A DNA stretch of 45,819 nucleotides, taken from contig JBHIBA010000005.1 in the NCBI GenBank assembly GCA_046758845.1, positions 1-45,819 of the forward strand, read 5' to 3'. This document shows positions 7,890 through 16,462 of the stretch, in pieces. The notes under the pieces are model-generated. The model saw nothing but the letters and a program-made list of their open reading frames with translations. It was not told the DNA's origin and made no database searches. The first letter of the stretch is position 1. Each line of letters opens with the position of its first letter. The DNA is from JBHIBA01 sp046758845. Its GTDB lineage: Bacteria > UBA8248 > JACPRG01 > G963555815. Made by a program: the position numbers and the translations under genes.

Positions 7890-8369
7890 TCAGACCGGAA
7901 CCTCTCTATCCAGTGAGCGGTACTGGATGGCCTCGGCCAGGTGGGCCGTGGTGATCTTCTCCTCCCCCGCCAAATCCGCGATGGTCCGGGCGACTTTGAT
8001 GATCCGGTGATAGGCCCGGGCGGAAAGCGCAAGACGCTCCATCGCCGTCTCCAGAAGCCCTTTCTCCGATTCGCCCAACTCGCAGTGCTGCTTGATGTGC
8101 CTCACCCCCATGTGGGCGTTGCAAAAGACCTTCTTCCCTTTGAACCGCTCCCGCTGAACGGCCCGCGCGCGGTTGACCCGCCCTTTCACCTCCTCGCTCC
8201 CTTCCGCGCCGGTCTCCGCCGACAGCTCCCGGTACGGGACGCGGGGAACCTCGATGTGAATGTCGATGCGGTCCAGGAGCGGGCCGGACACCCGTGAGCG
8301 GTAGCTGCGGATCTTCAGCGGCGTGCACGTGCAGGGCCGCTCCGAGTCGCCGCAATAACCGCAGGGACA
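7890..8369 (-). pseudogene. comM: truncated comM/yifB (C-terminal 159 codons)
   Basis: Identical to the last part of the intact gene at 40899-42437, from about residue 354 on. It lacks the Lon-like N-terminal domain and the Walker A/B core. The break lies in the CPCGYC region, exactly at the end of the repeated block. The piece retains no promoter or natural start. The 292 bp between it and the selenothioredoxin hold no recognisable gene, only a 13-codon ORF at 7726-7767. Confidence 0.9.
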
Positions 8370-8854
8370 CCGCCGCGTTGCCTTTTTGCCATGCCGTCCT
8401 CAAAGCCCCAAAACCGCCGCCTCCAGGATACCCTAACTCTTTGAATTCACTAGGCGATCATATCCAAAAAAGGCGTCTTGACCTGGGCCTTTTGCAGCGC
8501 GAGGTGGCCGAGGTCCTGGGGGGCAACGCAACCCCGGTTCATGGCTGGGAAAGGGGGCGAACCAACCCTTCCCTTCCGTTTCTGCCCAAAATCGCGGCCT
8601 TCCTCGGGTACGTACCCTGGGACGGCCCGTCCCGAAACCTGGGCGAAAAGATCGCCTGGGCACGGAGGTGGCTCGGAATCAGCCAGGAGGCTCTGGCGAG
8701 GGGACTCGGGGTGGACCCAGCTACGGTGGCGAGATGGGAGGGGGGGGAAGTACAGCCATCGAAAAAACTGAAGGAACCCTTCAATCTCTCTTTCCATGAA
8801 TCTAGTGTACAAGAATCTAAAACCTGGTGTGGTGAATCGGGATTGAAACCCTAG
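8370..8854 (+). CDS. XRE-type double HTH regulator, 5' end replaced at repeat junction
   Basis: The frame encodes two helix-turn-helix units: LLQREVAEVLG through VHGWERG (about 8490-8560) and ISQEALARGLGVDPATVARW (about 8680-8740). The part before them (ALPFCHAVLKAPKPPPPGYP) is the conserved N-terminal leader of this regulator family, so the native gene began slightly upstream of 8372. The native start is lost: upstream of 8370 the sequence is antisense comM, and an ATG at 8294 now opens the frame as a chimera. Downstream of SKKL the C-terminus is divergent. Likely a DNA-binding protein. Whether it is still made depends on whether the junction is real. Confidence 0.7.
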
Positions 8855-9704
8855 CAAGACTTTGGAGCTGGCAAAGGACCACAACATTGGCCTGGACCGC
8901 TCGCGACGGTGTGCCTCCGGGGATGGCACAGACTTCCTGTCCTTGGGGCCCTCAAAACCGTAGCCGCCTCTCTTCCAAGTCCCCATTCACCTTGGACGTT
9001 CAGTCTGGCCTCCTTGAAAGCGATAGGGCAGATTCTTGAGAAAGTCTCAAGAATGCACCCTCTCCAAACTCGGTCCGCTGGGTTCACCCGCCTTGACTCG
9101 AGTATCAATGGTCCATCCGGTCATCACATCCTCTGAGAAGAAATAAGGCGGACGACATCTCCGTGTCGGTGCCTCTGAATTCGTTAAGCAGGCAGGACTG
9201 CGAACCCCGCTTCGCTTGGACCGATAAGGGAACTTCTCAATCTCTCACGCCTTCCCTTGACCATGTGGAAAGGTCACGGCGATTTCATCTGGAGACGGAT
9301 TTCGCCCCTGCGGCGCACGCGACTGCCCGCTTTCTTCGGCGAGCGCTCCGCATCATCCACCTACACATTATGCAAATGGGGACTGAGTGAATCCGGCCGC
9401 TTTTGTGAAAACCGCATCGTCACGTTCGCGGCGACGGAGTTCCCGACGTTTCCCTTGAAACGAAATGCTTTCAGGAAGAACCGCTTACGGCGGTGGGAAA
9501 CTGTTGCGAACCGTCAAACTGATTCAAACCTGTTTCGCCATCTCTTATTCGAGACATGCCTCAGAACGGTCGTCCCGGTGAGCGTTTCCGGGACGACCTC
9601 GTTGAAATTTGTTGTTCGCGGGTCCAATATACCTGAGGGATTGGAGCGAAGCCACCGGCGACAGGGAAGTTGGGGCCGATTGCCCAAGACCTTGAGGCCA
9701 AGTC
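8855..9704. other. 850-bp stretch without a recognisable gene
   Basis: Several short open frames exist on both strands but none has family similarity, a convincing start or a codon pattern like the neighbours. Composition is patchy and somewhat less GC-rich than the coding DNA. The one clear structure is a perfect inverted repeat at 9568-9598. The stretch may be the worn remains of genes or the regulatory region of the histidine kinase. Confidence 0.6.
9568..9598. repeat. perfect 11-bp inverted repeat
   Basis: GGTCGTCCCGG, nine loop bases, then CCGGGACGACC. It would form a very stable hairpin in RNA. No U-run follows on either strand, so it is not a textbook terminator. It lies about 105 bases before the kinase start and could be an attenuator, an operator or a small repeat element. 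Confidence 0.6.
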
Positions 9705-11444
9705 GTGTCTTTCTCATCCGCTACGAGTAGCCTGGGGGGGATAAAAGGCCAGCGTCTCTACGTGCCGGTGGTCGGGATCATCCTCTCTGTGCTCATCCTG
9801 GTAATCATTCTCGCCATCTTCTCCTACCGGTCCATTCATCGAGAAGGAAATCTGATTGAGCGCTTTCTCAAGCGTGAGGGCATTTCCCTCGTGAATTCCC
9901 TGGAGGTGGCTGCCCGGATGGGCCTCAGGTTGGACCCGGGCGAAGGGCAATTTCAAATTCTCGTCCAAGAACTCATTCGACAGGACGACATCTTGTATGT
10001 GGCCATCGTGGACGAAGGGGGACGGGTTATTGCCCACAGCGACCCCAGCCAGGTCGGTGGGCTTCTACCTCTTTCTAATAGCGCTTCTGCTTCTAGAGAG
10101 ATTGCCGATCGGCTCGTTCATCGCAAAGGCAAATCCGTTTATGAGATCAGGAGGGCCTTTCATCCACGGGTCTCGTTGTTGAGCGAACAAAGCCTCCAGA
10201 GGGGCAAGAGTGCTGCCGTCATCCCGCCCTTGCCCGCAGAGCGCGTCTGGATGGTTCTCGGGGTGGACCCCCAGGATTACATGGACGCCAAGCGGGAGGA
10301 CCGCTTCCACGCCATCTTGATGGCGGCTATCCTTTTCGTTGTCGGGGCTGCGTCGCTGTATTTCGTTATTGTTGTCCAGAACTTTTCCACCGTGGATCGT
10401 ACCCTTCACCGAATGCAGGGCTACGTCCGGCGGATTCTAGAAAGCCTGGAGGAAGGGCTCATCACACTGGATGGGCAAGGCCGTGTCACGACAGTGAATC
10501 GCGCGGGGTCACAGCTTTTGGGGGCGACGCCCGATCAGGTGCAGGGGGTGAGCCATGGGGACGTCTTTGCCTCTCGGCAGAACGAAGGACCGGCCTCCTT
10601 GATGGGCCTTTCCTCTGCGCGGAATCAAGAGTTCCGGCTCCGCCGCATGGACGGAAAGACGATCCCGGTGAGTGTCACGGGGTCCCCCCTCCTCGAATCC
10701 GCGGTTGAAGGAGGCGGAACTGTTCTACTCTTCAGGGACCTTCGTGAGGTCCAACGCCTTCAAGCTGAGGTGACCCGGCACGAACGACTGGCCTCCGTGG
10801 GTCGTCTTGCTGCGGGAGTGGCCCACGAGATCCGCAATCCGCTGAGTTCCATCAGGGGCTTTGCTCAGTATTTCCAGTCCAAGTTTCGTCCTGATTCGGA
10901 CGAACGTGGGTATGCAAAAACGATCGTCGAAGAGGTGGATCGGCTCAACCGCGTGGTGACTGAGTTGCTGGACTTCGCCAGGCCTCTAGAACCCCGGTTT
11001 CAGCAGACCGACTTGGAGGAAGTTGTGGGCCATGCCCTGGAGTTGGTAGCGAGCCAGGCTCAGGGCCGTGGCGTCAGGATTGACCTCCAGAACCCGCAGG
11101 CTCCGATCCTGCATACGATTGACCCGGACCAGATGGTTCACGCCCTTCTGAACATCTTTCTGAATTCCCTCCAGGCAATGACCCAAGGGGGGACACTGTC
11201 GGTCCGTGTCGGGAGGTCGGAGGAGGACGGAGCGACCATCTCGATTTGCGACACGGGGCCCGGCATCCCTGAGGAGGATCTGCCCCGGCTGTTCGACCCC
11301 TTCTTCACGACAAAGCCCTCCGGCACCGGCCTGGGTCTTGCTGTGGTCCACCGGGTCATCGAAGCCCATGACGGCGACGTCCAGGTTGAGAGCCGCCCAG
11401 GGGAAGGGACAACGGTCCGGGTCACCCTGCCGCCAAGGCCCTGA
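9705..11444 (+). CDS. membrane sensor histidine kinase, ZraS/AtoS type
   Basis: 579 residues. A membrane helix at about 19-42 and a second at about 204-226 bracket a periplasmic sensor domain with GRVIAHSDPSQVGG, a dCache-like hallmark. A PAS domain (ILESLEEGLITLDGQGRVTTVNRAG) follows at about 243-345. The HisKA box LAAGVAHEIRNPLSSIRGFA carries H374. The ATPase motifs N (ALLNIFLNSLQA), G1 (DTGPGIP) and G2 (GTGLGLAVVHRVIEAHDG) are intact. GTG start at 9705. The sigma54-type regulator gene follows after 27 bases, and the arrangement with the ZraP-like gene downstream mirrors the metal-responsive ZraSRP system. Confidence 0.9.
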   Translation: MSFSSATSSLGGIKGQRLYVPVVGIILSVLILVIILAIFSYRSIHREGNLIERFLKREGISLVNSLEVAARMGLRLDPGEGQFQILVQELIRQDDILYVAIVDEGGRVIAHSDPSQVGGLLPLSNSASASREIADRLVHRKGKSVYEIRRAFHPRVSLLSEQSLQRGKSAAVIPPLPAERVWMVLGVDPQDYMDAKREDRFHAILMAAILFVVGAASLYFVIVVQNFSTVDRTLHRMQGYVRRILESLEEGLITLDGQGRVTTVNRAGSQLLGATPDQVQGVSHGDVFASRQNEGPASLMGLSSARNQEFRLRRMDGKTIPVSVTGSPLLESAVEGGGTVLLFRDLREVQRLQAEVTRHERLASVGRLAAGVAHEIRNPLSSIRGFAQYFQSKFRPDSDERGYAKTIVEEVDRLNRVVTELLDFARPLEPRFQQTDLEEVVGHALELVASQAQGRGVRIDLQNPQAPILHTIDPDQMVHALLNIFLNSLQAMTQGGTLSVRVGRSEEDGATISICDTGPGIPEEDLPRLFDPFFTTKPSGTGLGLAVVHRVIEAHDGDVQVESRPGEGTTVRVTLPPRP

Positions 11445-11471
11445 TCTTTCGCAAACTCATCTGCATGGCTC

Positions 11472-12854
11472 ATGGTCCCAAAGATTCTGGTCATAGATGA
11501 TGAAGCTTCCCACCGAATGATGCTCAAGGCCGTCCTCTCCGACGAGGGCTACGCGGTCAGGCTGGCGGCCACAGGGGAAGATGGCCTTCGGGCGGTGGAA
11601 GAGGAGGTCTTCGACCTGATCTTGCTGGACATCCGCATGCCCGGGATCGGGGGAATCGAGACGCTTCGACGGATCAGGGCGATCAGCCCCACCGTCCCCG
11701 TTTTGATGATGACGGCCTACGGGACCGTCAACTCGGCCGTGGAGGCCATGAAGCTCGGGGCTTACGACTACCTGGAAAAGCCCTTGGACGTCGAGGTTTT
11801 GAAGATCACGCTGCGTAACGTTCTTGAACATCAATCCCTCAAAGTGGAAAACCGTCTCCTTCGGGAACGCCTGGCGAGGGATTTCGATTACGCCAACATC
11901 ATCGGCAGGAGCCGCGCTCTACGGGAGGTTTTCAAGCAGGTCTCCCTTGTTGCACCCACCGACGCGACCGTCCTGATCACTGGCGAGAGCGGGACCGGGA
12001 AGGAACTCATCGCCGGCGCCATCCATCAAAACAGCCGGCGCAAGGACCGCCCCTTCATCAAGGTGACCTGCGCGGCCATTCCCGAAACACTTCTGGAGAG
12101 CGAGCTCTTCGGCCATGAGAAAGGAGCCTATACGGGGGCCATCTCCCGCCAGGCAGGGCGCTTTTCCTTGGCGGATGGCGGCACCATCTTCCTGGATGAG
12201 ATCGCCGAGGTCCCCGCCTCGATCCAGGTGAAGCTTCTCCGTGCTCTCCAAGAGAAGACCTTTGAACCTCTTGGTTCCGGGAAGACCCAAAAAGTGGATG
12301 TCCGGATCCTCGCAGCCACAAACCGGGATCTGGAGTCCAGCGTTCAATCCGGAACCTTCCGGGAGGACCTCTTCTACCGCTTGAACGTCTTTCCAATCCG
12401 CGTGCCCTCTTTGCGCGAGCGGAGGGAGGACATCCCTCTCCTCGCCGAGCATTTCCTGAAGCGCTTTACTGAGAAAAATGCCCGGCCCATTCGGGGATTC
12501 ACGCCGCGCGCCATGGACCTGTTGGCTCGATACCCTTGGCCCGGAAACGTCCGCGAACTTGAGAACTGTGTGGAAAGGGCTGTCATTGTCTGCCGAGGGG
12601 ACCTCATCGAACCCGGCCACCTTCCGCCGGCGGTCCGGGCAGACGCCATTGAAGAAGAGGAAGCTGGGCTGGAGCCAGCGAAAGTCGGATCAGGACGGAA
12701 GCTGCGCGATATGGAGCGCGAGCTCATCTTGAGAACCCTCCACGCCAATGATGGGAACCGGACTCGCACAGCTGAGATCCTGGGAATTTCCAGGCGAACT
12801 CTTCAGATGAAGGTCAAGCAGTACGAAAGGGAGGGCAAGTTACAGGAAGACTAA
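11472..12854 (+). CDS. sigma54-dependent response regulator, ZraR/NtrC type
   Basis: 460 residues in three domains. The receiver domain (1-120) has acidic D9/D10, phosphoacceptor D53 (LLDIRMPG) and the KP pair near 104. The AAA+ domain (about 138-375) has Walker A GESGTGKE, the sigma54-contact loop GAYTGA, Walker B GGTIFLDEI and the arginine-finger region. The C-terminal Fis-type HTH (about 415-455) has NRTRTAEILGISRRTLQMKV. It activates -24/-12 promoters after phosphorylation by the adjacent kinase. Such promoters are visible at 2075, 13112 and 20105, so Rieske, zraP-like and 20217 transcription are candidate targets. Confidence 0.93.
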   Translation: MVPKILVIDDEASHRMMLKAVLSDEGYAVRLAATGEDGLRAVEEEVFDLILLDIRMPGIGGIETLRRIRAISPTVPVLMMTAYGTVNSAVEAMKLGAYDYLEKPLDVEVLKITLRNVLEHQSLKVENRLLRERLARDFDYANIIGRSRALREVFKQVSLVAPTDATVLITGESGTGKELIAGAIHQNSRRKDRPFIKVTCAAIPETLLESELFGHEKGAYTGAISRQAGRFSLADGGTIFLDEIAEVPASIQVKLLRALQEKTFEPLGSGKTQKVDVRILAATNRDLESSVQSGTFREDLFYRLNVFPIRVPSLRERREDIPLLAEHFLKRFTEKNARPIRGFTPRAMDLLARYPWPGNVRELENCVERAVIVCRGDLIEPGHLPPAVRADAIEEEEAGLEPAKVGSGRKLRDMERELILRTLHANDGNRTRTAEILGISRRTLQMKVKQYEREGKLQED

Positions 12855-13111
12855 AGTCGGTTCCCGCCGCCCCCCGTTATCAATAGCCTGCCGGCAGATT
12901 CAGGGTCCCCCTCGTCGTTCTTTCCTTTGGCCCACAAAAGGCGCCGCCATGCAATGCGCAATATCTTCTCACTGCGGCTGTCCCACCGCGCCTCAATCGA
13001 GAAAATCCTACGCGCCTTTTCTGCCCGCTGGCCCTTCAGGCAACTCCCCGAGATCTTGAAACCATCAGATATTCAATAAGTTACGACTTTCACCCCTGTA
13101 GCCGTGGGATG

Positions 13112-13127
13112 CGGCATCCGGCTTGCT
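13112..13127 (+). promoter_or_regulatory. sigma54-like promoter before the zraP-like gene
   Basis: CGGCATC-CGGC-TTGCT has a perfect -12 element and the invariant GG/GC pair at exact spacing; the -24 element differs from TGGCACG at three positions. It is about 95 bases before the ATG at 13221 and downstream of the ZraR-like gene. In ZraSR systems zraP is a sigma54 target, which adds weight. The rest of 12855-13220 shows no gene. Confidence 0.55.
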
Positions 13128-13220
13128 TTAAGCGAAGGAGAGAGGGGGCACTTTCGTAGCCTCGGTAGAAAAAAACGGATGCAAGAGAACGTTCCGGAAA
13201 ACCCGGAAGGAGTCAAGCGA

Positions 13221-13844
13221 ATGAAGAGGCTTCTAGGAGTTCTTATCGGGATAACGTTGTCGGCTCTCGTAGCGACCTCTCCTGGTTTCGCTCACGGTGT
13301 TGAGGACCGACCTGGCGGGATGGGGCCTGGAATGATGGGTCCGGGCTTTGGCTGGATGCATCCCATGATGCGGGGCAGTTGGGGACCTGCCGGCTTTGGC
13401 GTGGGCCACGGGATGATGGGCATGGGCCACGGCATGATGGGCATGGGACGCGGGATGATGGGGCTCGGTTATGGCGTCACTCTAACTGAAGAGCAGCAGA
13501 AGAGGCTCACCGCCCTGCGGGTCGGTTTTCTCCAGGACGCAGCCAAGGCCCAGGCGGAGCTTATCCAGGCCCGGGCGTCTCTCCAGGCGCTCCTGCTCGA
13601 CCCGTCCGCGAAAGATGAGGCCATCGAAGCCCAGGTACAGAAGGCCGCTGCTGCTCACAGCCGGCTCTTCCTTCTCCGGTTCCGTATGGCGCGTCGGGTT
13701 GAAGGACTCCTCACGAAGGAGCAGAGAGAGGAGATGAGGCGTCGCTTTTACCGGGAACATAGGCGGATGGGCCCGCGGGAAGGTTCGCGGGGCATGATGA
13801 ACCCCTGCGGAGCCGGAGCTGGCAGAGGCATGATGAACCGCTAG
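13221..13844 (+). CDS. ZraP/Spy/CpxP-like periplasmic metal-binding protein
   Basis: 207 residues. The ATG at 13221 is preferred because GGAAGGAG sits 9 bases upstream and a signal peptide starts there (LLGVLIGITLSALVATSPGFAHG). The mature N-terminus is a Gly/Met/His-rich stretch with three tandem GHGMMGMG-type repeats. A helical region starting LTEEQQKRLTALRVGFLQDA follows, with LTKEQREEMRRRF, both typical of the Spy/CpxP/ZraP (LTxxQ) family. The C-terminus is Met/Gly-rich again. Met/His content points to copper or zinc binding. It probably buffers metal or chaperones periplasmic proteins and feeds back on the kinase upstream. Confidence 0.85.
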   Translation: MKRLLGVLIGITLSALVATSPGFAHGVEDRPGGMGPGMMGPGFGWMHPMMRGSWGPAGFGVGHGMMGMGHGMMGMGRGMMGLGYGVTLTEEQQKRLTALRVGFLQDAAKAQAELIQARASLQALLLDPSAKDEAIEAQVQKAAAAHSRLFLLRFRMARRVEGLLTKEQREEMRRRFYREHRRMGPREGSRGMMNPCGAGAGRGMMNR

Positions 13845-13850
13845 AGGATA

Positions 13851-13880
13851 CCCCTGGAGTTGCTACCGATGAGCCAGGGG
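13851..13880 (+). terminator. hairpin after the zraP-like gene
   Basis: CCCCTGG and CCAGGGG, separated by 16 bases, start 7 bases after the zraP-like stop. There is no U-run, so it is only a weak terminator candidate. Confidence 0.3.
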
Positions 13881-13884
13881 TGAG

Positions 13885-13896
13885 CGCTCTAGAGCG
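13885..13896. promoter_or_regulatory. 12-bp perfect palindrome CGCTCTAGAGCG
   Basis: A perfect palindrome 80 bases before the third Rieske gene. It could be an operator for a dimeric regulator; no matching second copy was noticed. Confidence 0.35.
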
Positions 13897-13975
13897 AAAG
13901 ACGTCGTTTCGGGGTGTTGCGAAATACAGAAGGGCCCCATGTTGAGGGATCGCATCCAAGGAGAGGATTCGTACC

Positions 13976-14524
13976 GTGACAGAACTGGCCCATGAAGTCT
14001 GGGTTCCGCGGCTCCGAAGAAAGCGGGACTCCTTTCCCCGCAGGCACTTTCTCTCGGTGGCCGCCTGGGGGGGATTCTTCCTCTCCCTGGGGATCGGCGC
14101 CCTGGGTGCCCTGCGCTACTTGTTTCCGCGGGTTCTTTTCGAACCCTCCCGAACCTTCAGGGCGGGAAGGCCCGAAGACTACATAGTGGGAGAGGTAAAC
14201 GAGAGGTTCAAGCTCTCCAAGCGGGCGTGGATTGTGAGGGAGGAGGAAGGCTTTTACGCACTTTTGGCGATTTGTACTCACCTGGGTTGCACGCCTAGAT
14301 GGCTTCGGAGCGAGCAGAAGTTCAAGTGTCCCTGCCACGGGAGCGGGTTCTACAAGAGCGGGATCAACTTCGAGGGCCCCGCCCCGCGGCCGTTGGAACG
14401 GCTGAAGATCGCATTGAATGAAGAGAGACAAATTGTGATCGAGAAAGCTAACTTGGGGTCAAACTTCCGGCAAGAGCGCGGCCAATGGGACGACCCCGGG
14501 GCTTATCTGCACCTGAAGGCCTAA
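13976..14524 (+). CDS. third Rieske [2Fe-2S] protein
   Basis: 182 residues, GTG start. The N-terminus holds a Tat-type motif (FPRRHFLSVAAWGGFF) and membrane anchor. Ligands are C100/H102 (CTHLGC) and C118/H121 (CPCHGS), with C105 and C120 for the disulfide. It then has GPAPRPLERLKI. It is longer than the two other Rieske proteins because of a hydrophilic C-terminal tail of about 30 residues. The beta-propeller gene follows after 17 bases, so both are probably one operon running to the membrane ferredoxin at 17832. Confidence 0.9.
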   Translation: MTELAHEVWVPRLRRKRDSFPRRHFLSVAAWGGFFLSLGIGALGALRYLFPRVLFEPSRTFRAGRPEDYIVGEVNERFKLSKRAWIVREEEGFYALLAICTHLGCTPRWLRSEQKFKCPCHGSGFYKSGINFEGPAPRPLERLKIALNEERQIVIEKANLGSNFRQERGQWDDPGAYLHLKA

Positions 14525-14541
14525 GGGATGGGAGGTCCGGG

Positions 14542-15513
14542 TTGAAGAGGATTTCTATACTCGCGCTGGTCGTAATCCTGCTGACAGTTGTCGTCTTGCC
14601 CGCATCGGGGCAGGCAAAGAGTCCGCTCCTGTACATCCCATTAGGGACGGCGAACCGTGTGGCCATCCTGGACACGAAGACATCACGTCTCGTGGGAGAG
14701 GTCCCGCTGAGTTCAAACCCCCACGGCGTCGGTGTCACGCCCGATGGGAGAGTCTTGATCGAGGCGAGCCTATCAGGGTCCAAGTCGATAAATCTCATCG
14801 ATACTGAAACGGGAAAGCTGGTGAAGTCGATCGTCGTAGGCAAGGGAAGCCATCACGTGGCAGTCAGCCCGGACGGCCGTTGGGCCGTGGCGACCGTGGG
14901 AAAACCCATGAGTCTTGCGATTATCGATCTCCAAGGGCGTAAGCTTTTCCGTTCCCTCAGGCTTGGCAAGTACCCCAATTATCCCCTTTTCTCCAAAGAT
15001 GGAAGCCGAGTCTACGTATCAAATTCCGGCGACGGTACGGTTTCCATCGTGGAAGCGGACAAATGGGAAGAAATTGCTCGAGTGCGGACGGGTAAATCGC
15101 CGGGACATCTGGCAATGAACCGTGAAGGCAGGCATCTTTACGTGGCGGACCTGGAAAGCGGCGATGTGGCAATCGTGAACCTCGAGTCCTTAGGCATAGA
15201 GAAGACCATCCCCGTCAGCAAACAGCTTCATGGCATTGCCGCTTCCCCGGGAAACGGGCGGATCTACGTCTCCGACCCGCAGGAGAAGGCCCTTATCATC
15301 CTCGATCCGCAAAAACCCGGTGTGGTTCGGAGGGTGCCGATGGGGGCGGAGCTGGAGCATGTGTCTTTTTCCCCCGCCGGTGACCGACTCTACCTTTTCC
15401 TTCCGGAGGCAAAAGAGGTTCGGATCCTCGACCCGGGCGGGATGGAAGTCGTTTCTCGGATCCGTTTGAGCGGCGACCCGCACCAGCCGGCGTTCTCGGG
15501 GCGCGGCATGTAA
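14542..15513 (+). CDS. secreted YncE/YVTN-type beta-propeller protein
   Basis: 323 residues. A TTG start is chosen: GGGATGGGAGG lies just upstream and it begins a signal peptide (ISILALVVILLTVVVLPASG). The body has repeating blades with HHVAVSPDGRWAVAT, SNSGDGTVSIVEADKWEEI and LYVADLESGDVAIVNLESLG, the hallmark of YncE-like seven-bladed propellers. These act as periplasmic scaffolds, binding proteins or, in relatives, parts of redox enzymes. No catalytic residues are seen. It follows a Rieske gene and precedes a His-rich protein. Confidence 0.85.
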   Translation: MKRISILALVVILLTVVVLPASGQAKSPLLYIPLGTANRVAILDTKTSRLVGEVPLSSNPHGVGVTPDGRVLIEASLSGSKSINLIDTETGKLVKSIVVGKGSHHVAVSPDGRWAVATVGKPMSLAIIDLQGRKLFRSLRLGKYPNYPLFSKDGSRVYVSNSGDGTVSIVEADKWEEIARVRTGKSPGHLAMNREGRHLYVADLESGDVAIVNLESLGIEKTIPVSKQLHGIAASPGNGRIYVSDPQEKALIILDPQKPGVVRRVPMGAELEHVSFSPAGDRLYLFLPEAKEVRILDPGGMEVVSRIRLSGDPHQPAFSGRGM

Positions 15514-15538
15514 GGGGTCGCGTTGAGGAGGAGAGGCC

Positions 15539-15850
15539 ATGGAAAACCTTCTTTGGTTGCTGGTCATCGGGGCGGTGTTCTACTTCATGCACAGGAGGGG
15601 GATGGGATGTTGCGGGGGCCACGGCCATGATGACCATTCCCACGGCGGGGACAAGCAGAAAGGGAACCAGGCCTCTGTTCCAGCATCCGGTTCCGGACAT
15701 TCTCCGATGGGATGCTGCGGCGGCCACAAACACGGCCATCAGGGCCATTCCCACGCTGGAGACAAGGAGACGGCAGATCAGCCGCCTCTCCCCGAAGCCG
15801 ACGCCGAAGATTCACGGCCGAACGAGAGGAAAAAGGTCAAGGTCGGATGA
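15539..15850 (+). CDS. small His/Cys-rich membrane-anchored protein
   Basis: 103 residues. One N-terminal membrane helix (ENLLWLLVIGAVFYFMHRR), then two MGCCGGH units about 40 residues apart, each followed by a His-rich run (HGHDDHSHGGD and HKHGHQGHSHAGD). The tail is charged. The internal duplication suggests two equivalent metal sites, likely copper or zinc. RBS GAGGAGAGG precedes the ATG. It resembles small uncharacterised proteins found beside copper ATPases. Function by inference: metal storage or delivery at the membrane surface. Confidence 0.75.
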   Translation: MENLLWLLVIGAVFYFMHRRGMGCCGGHGHDDHSHGGDKQKGNQASVPASGSGHSPMGCCGGHKHGHQGHSHAGDKETADQPPLPEADAEDSRPNERKKVKVG

Positions 15851-15874
15851 GGGAGGGTTTGCGAAGAGGGTCGG

Positions 15875-16447
15875 ATGCAATCCCCAGAACTCCTCCACGT
15901 TGGATTCTTGAGCGGCCTCCTTTTGGGAATTCTCGGGGCCTGTTTCCTGGAGCCGAGGGGCTGGAGAGAATGGGCGGTGGCCACGTCTCTCGGCCTTTTC
16001 CTGGGCTCTATAGGGGAGGCGTACCTTGGCCTGCTGCTTCGCGGGCCCGAAGGTTGGCCCTGGGACACGGGTCCTTTGCCCTACTCGCCCTCTATTTGGA
16101 GAAGCGCGTGGCCGGCGAGGAGTTGGATAGGAACCCTTTTACTCGTCCTCAGTCTGGCGCTCACCTTGGGAGGTCTTGTGCTGCTGGGGCTGCGATGGTC
16201 CGCCGTGCAGGCTACCCGGAACACGATGGAGACTGCCGAAGAAAGCCGCAGGCGGCGCCGGCTCCCATGCCTAAGCATTCTGTTGTTGAGCGGCGGTCTC
16301 CTGCTCGCCTGGCCGACTTGGCTCACGATTGCGGTGTGGCTTGTGCTGCTTGCTTTTCTGGCCGTCACCCGCTGGCGCTTCCCGTGTCCCTCCAAAGGCT
16401 GTTCTGCGGGGGGTCCTGAACCGGAAGGCGTACAAGGCGTCCAATAA
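15875..16447 (+). CDS. polytopic membrane protein of unknown function
   Basis: 190 residues with four or more hydrophobic segments (about 8-25, 33-52, 85-106, 132-165) and a basic loop (ESRRRRRLP). The N-terminus GLLLGILGACFLEPRGWREW has the look of a conserved membrane family, but I cannot name it. It ends with a short Cys-containing tail (FPCPSKGCSAGG). The selenothioredoxin gene begins 16 bases later, so it probably belongs to the same redox operon, perhaps as a membrane partner. Confidence 0.65.
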   Translation: MQSPELLHVGFLSGLLLGILGACFLEPRGWREWAVATSLGLFLGSIGEAYLGLLLRGPEGWPWDTGPLPYSPSIWRSAWPARSWIGTLLLVLSLALTLGGLVLLGLRWSAVQATRNTMETAEESRRRRRLPCLSILLLSGGLLLAWPTWLTIAVWLVLLAFLAVTRWRFPCPSKGCSAGGPEPEGVQGVQ

Positions 16448-16462
16448 AAGGGGGAAATCGAA

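Larger units (their letters stand above)
1..8369. repeat. 8.37-kb direct repeat, copy 1
   Basis: This block recurs at 33010-41378 with a constant offset of 33009. All genes in it encode identical proteins in both copies, and the intergenic stretches I compared also match base for base. Its right edge is sharp: after the shared GCAGGGACA the sequence reads CCGCCGCG here and GGGATTCA in copy 2. The left edge cannot be seen because it coincides with the window start. There are no terminal inverted repeats and no transposase, so it is not an insertion sequence. It is either a recent large tandem duplication (unit 8370-41378) or an assembly duplication. Confidence 0.95.

Noticed and set aside
1..8369. 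The repeated block as a transposon or integrative element
   Set aside because: No transposase or integrase, no inverted terminal repeats, no visible target-site duplication, and the right edge cuts a housekeeping gene.
9257..9730. 157-codon frame in the gene-poor stretch
   Set aside because: No recognisable motif, runs through the perfect inverted repeat and into the kinase start, with unusual composition.
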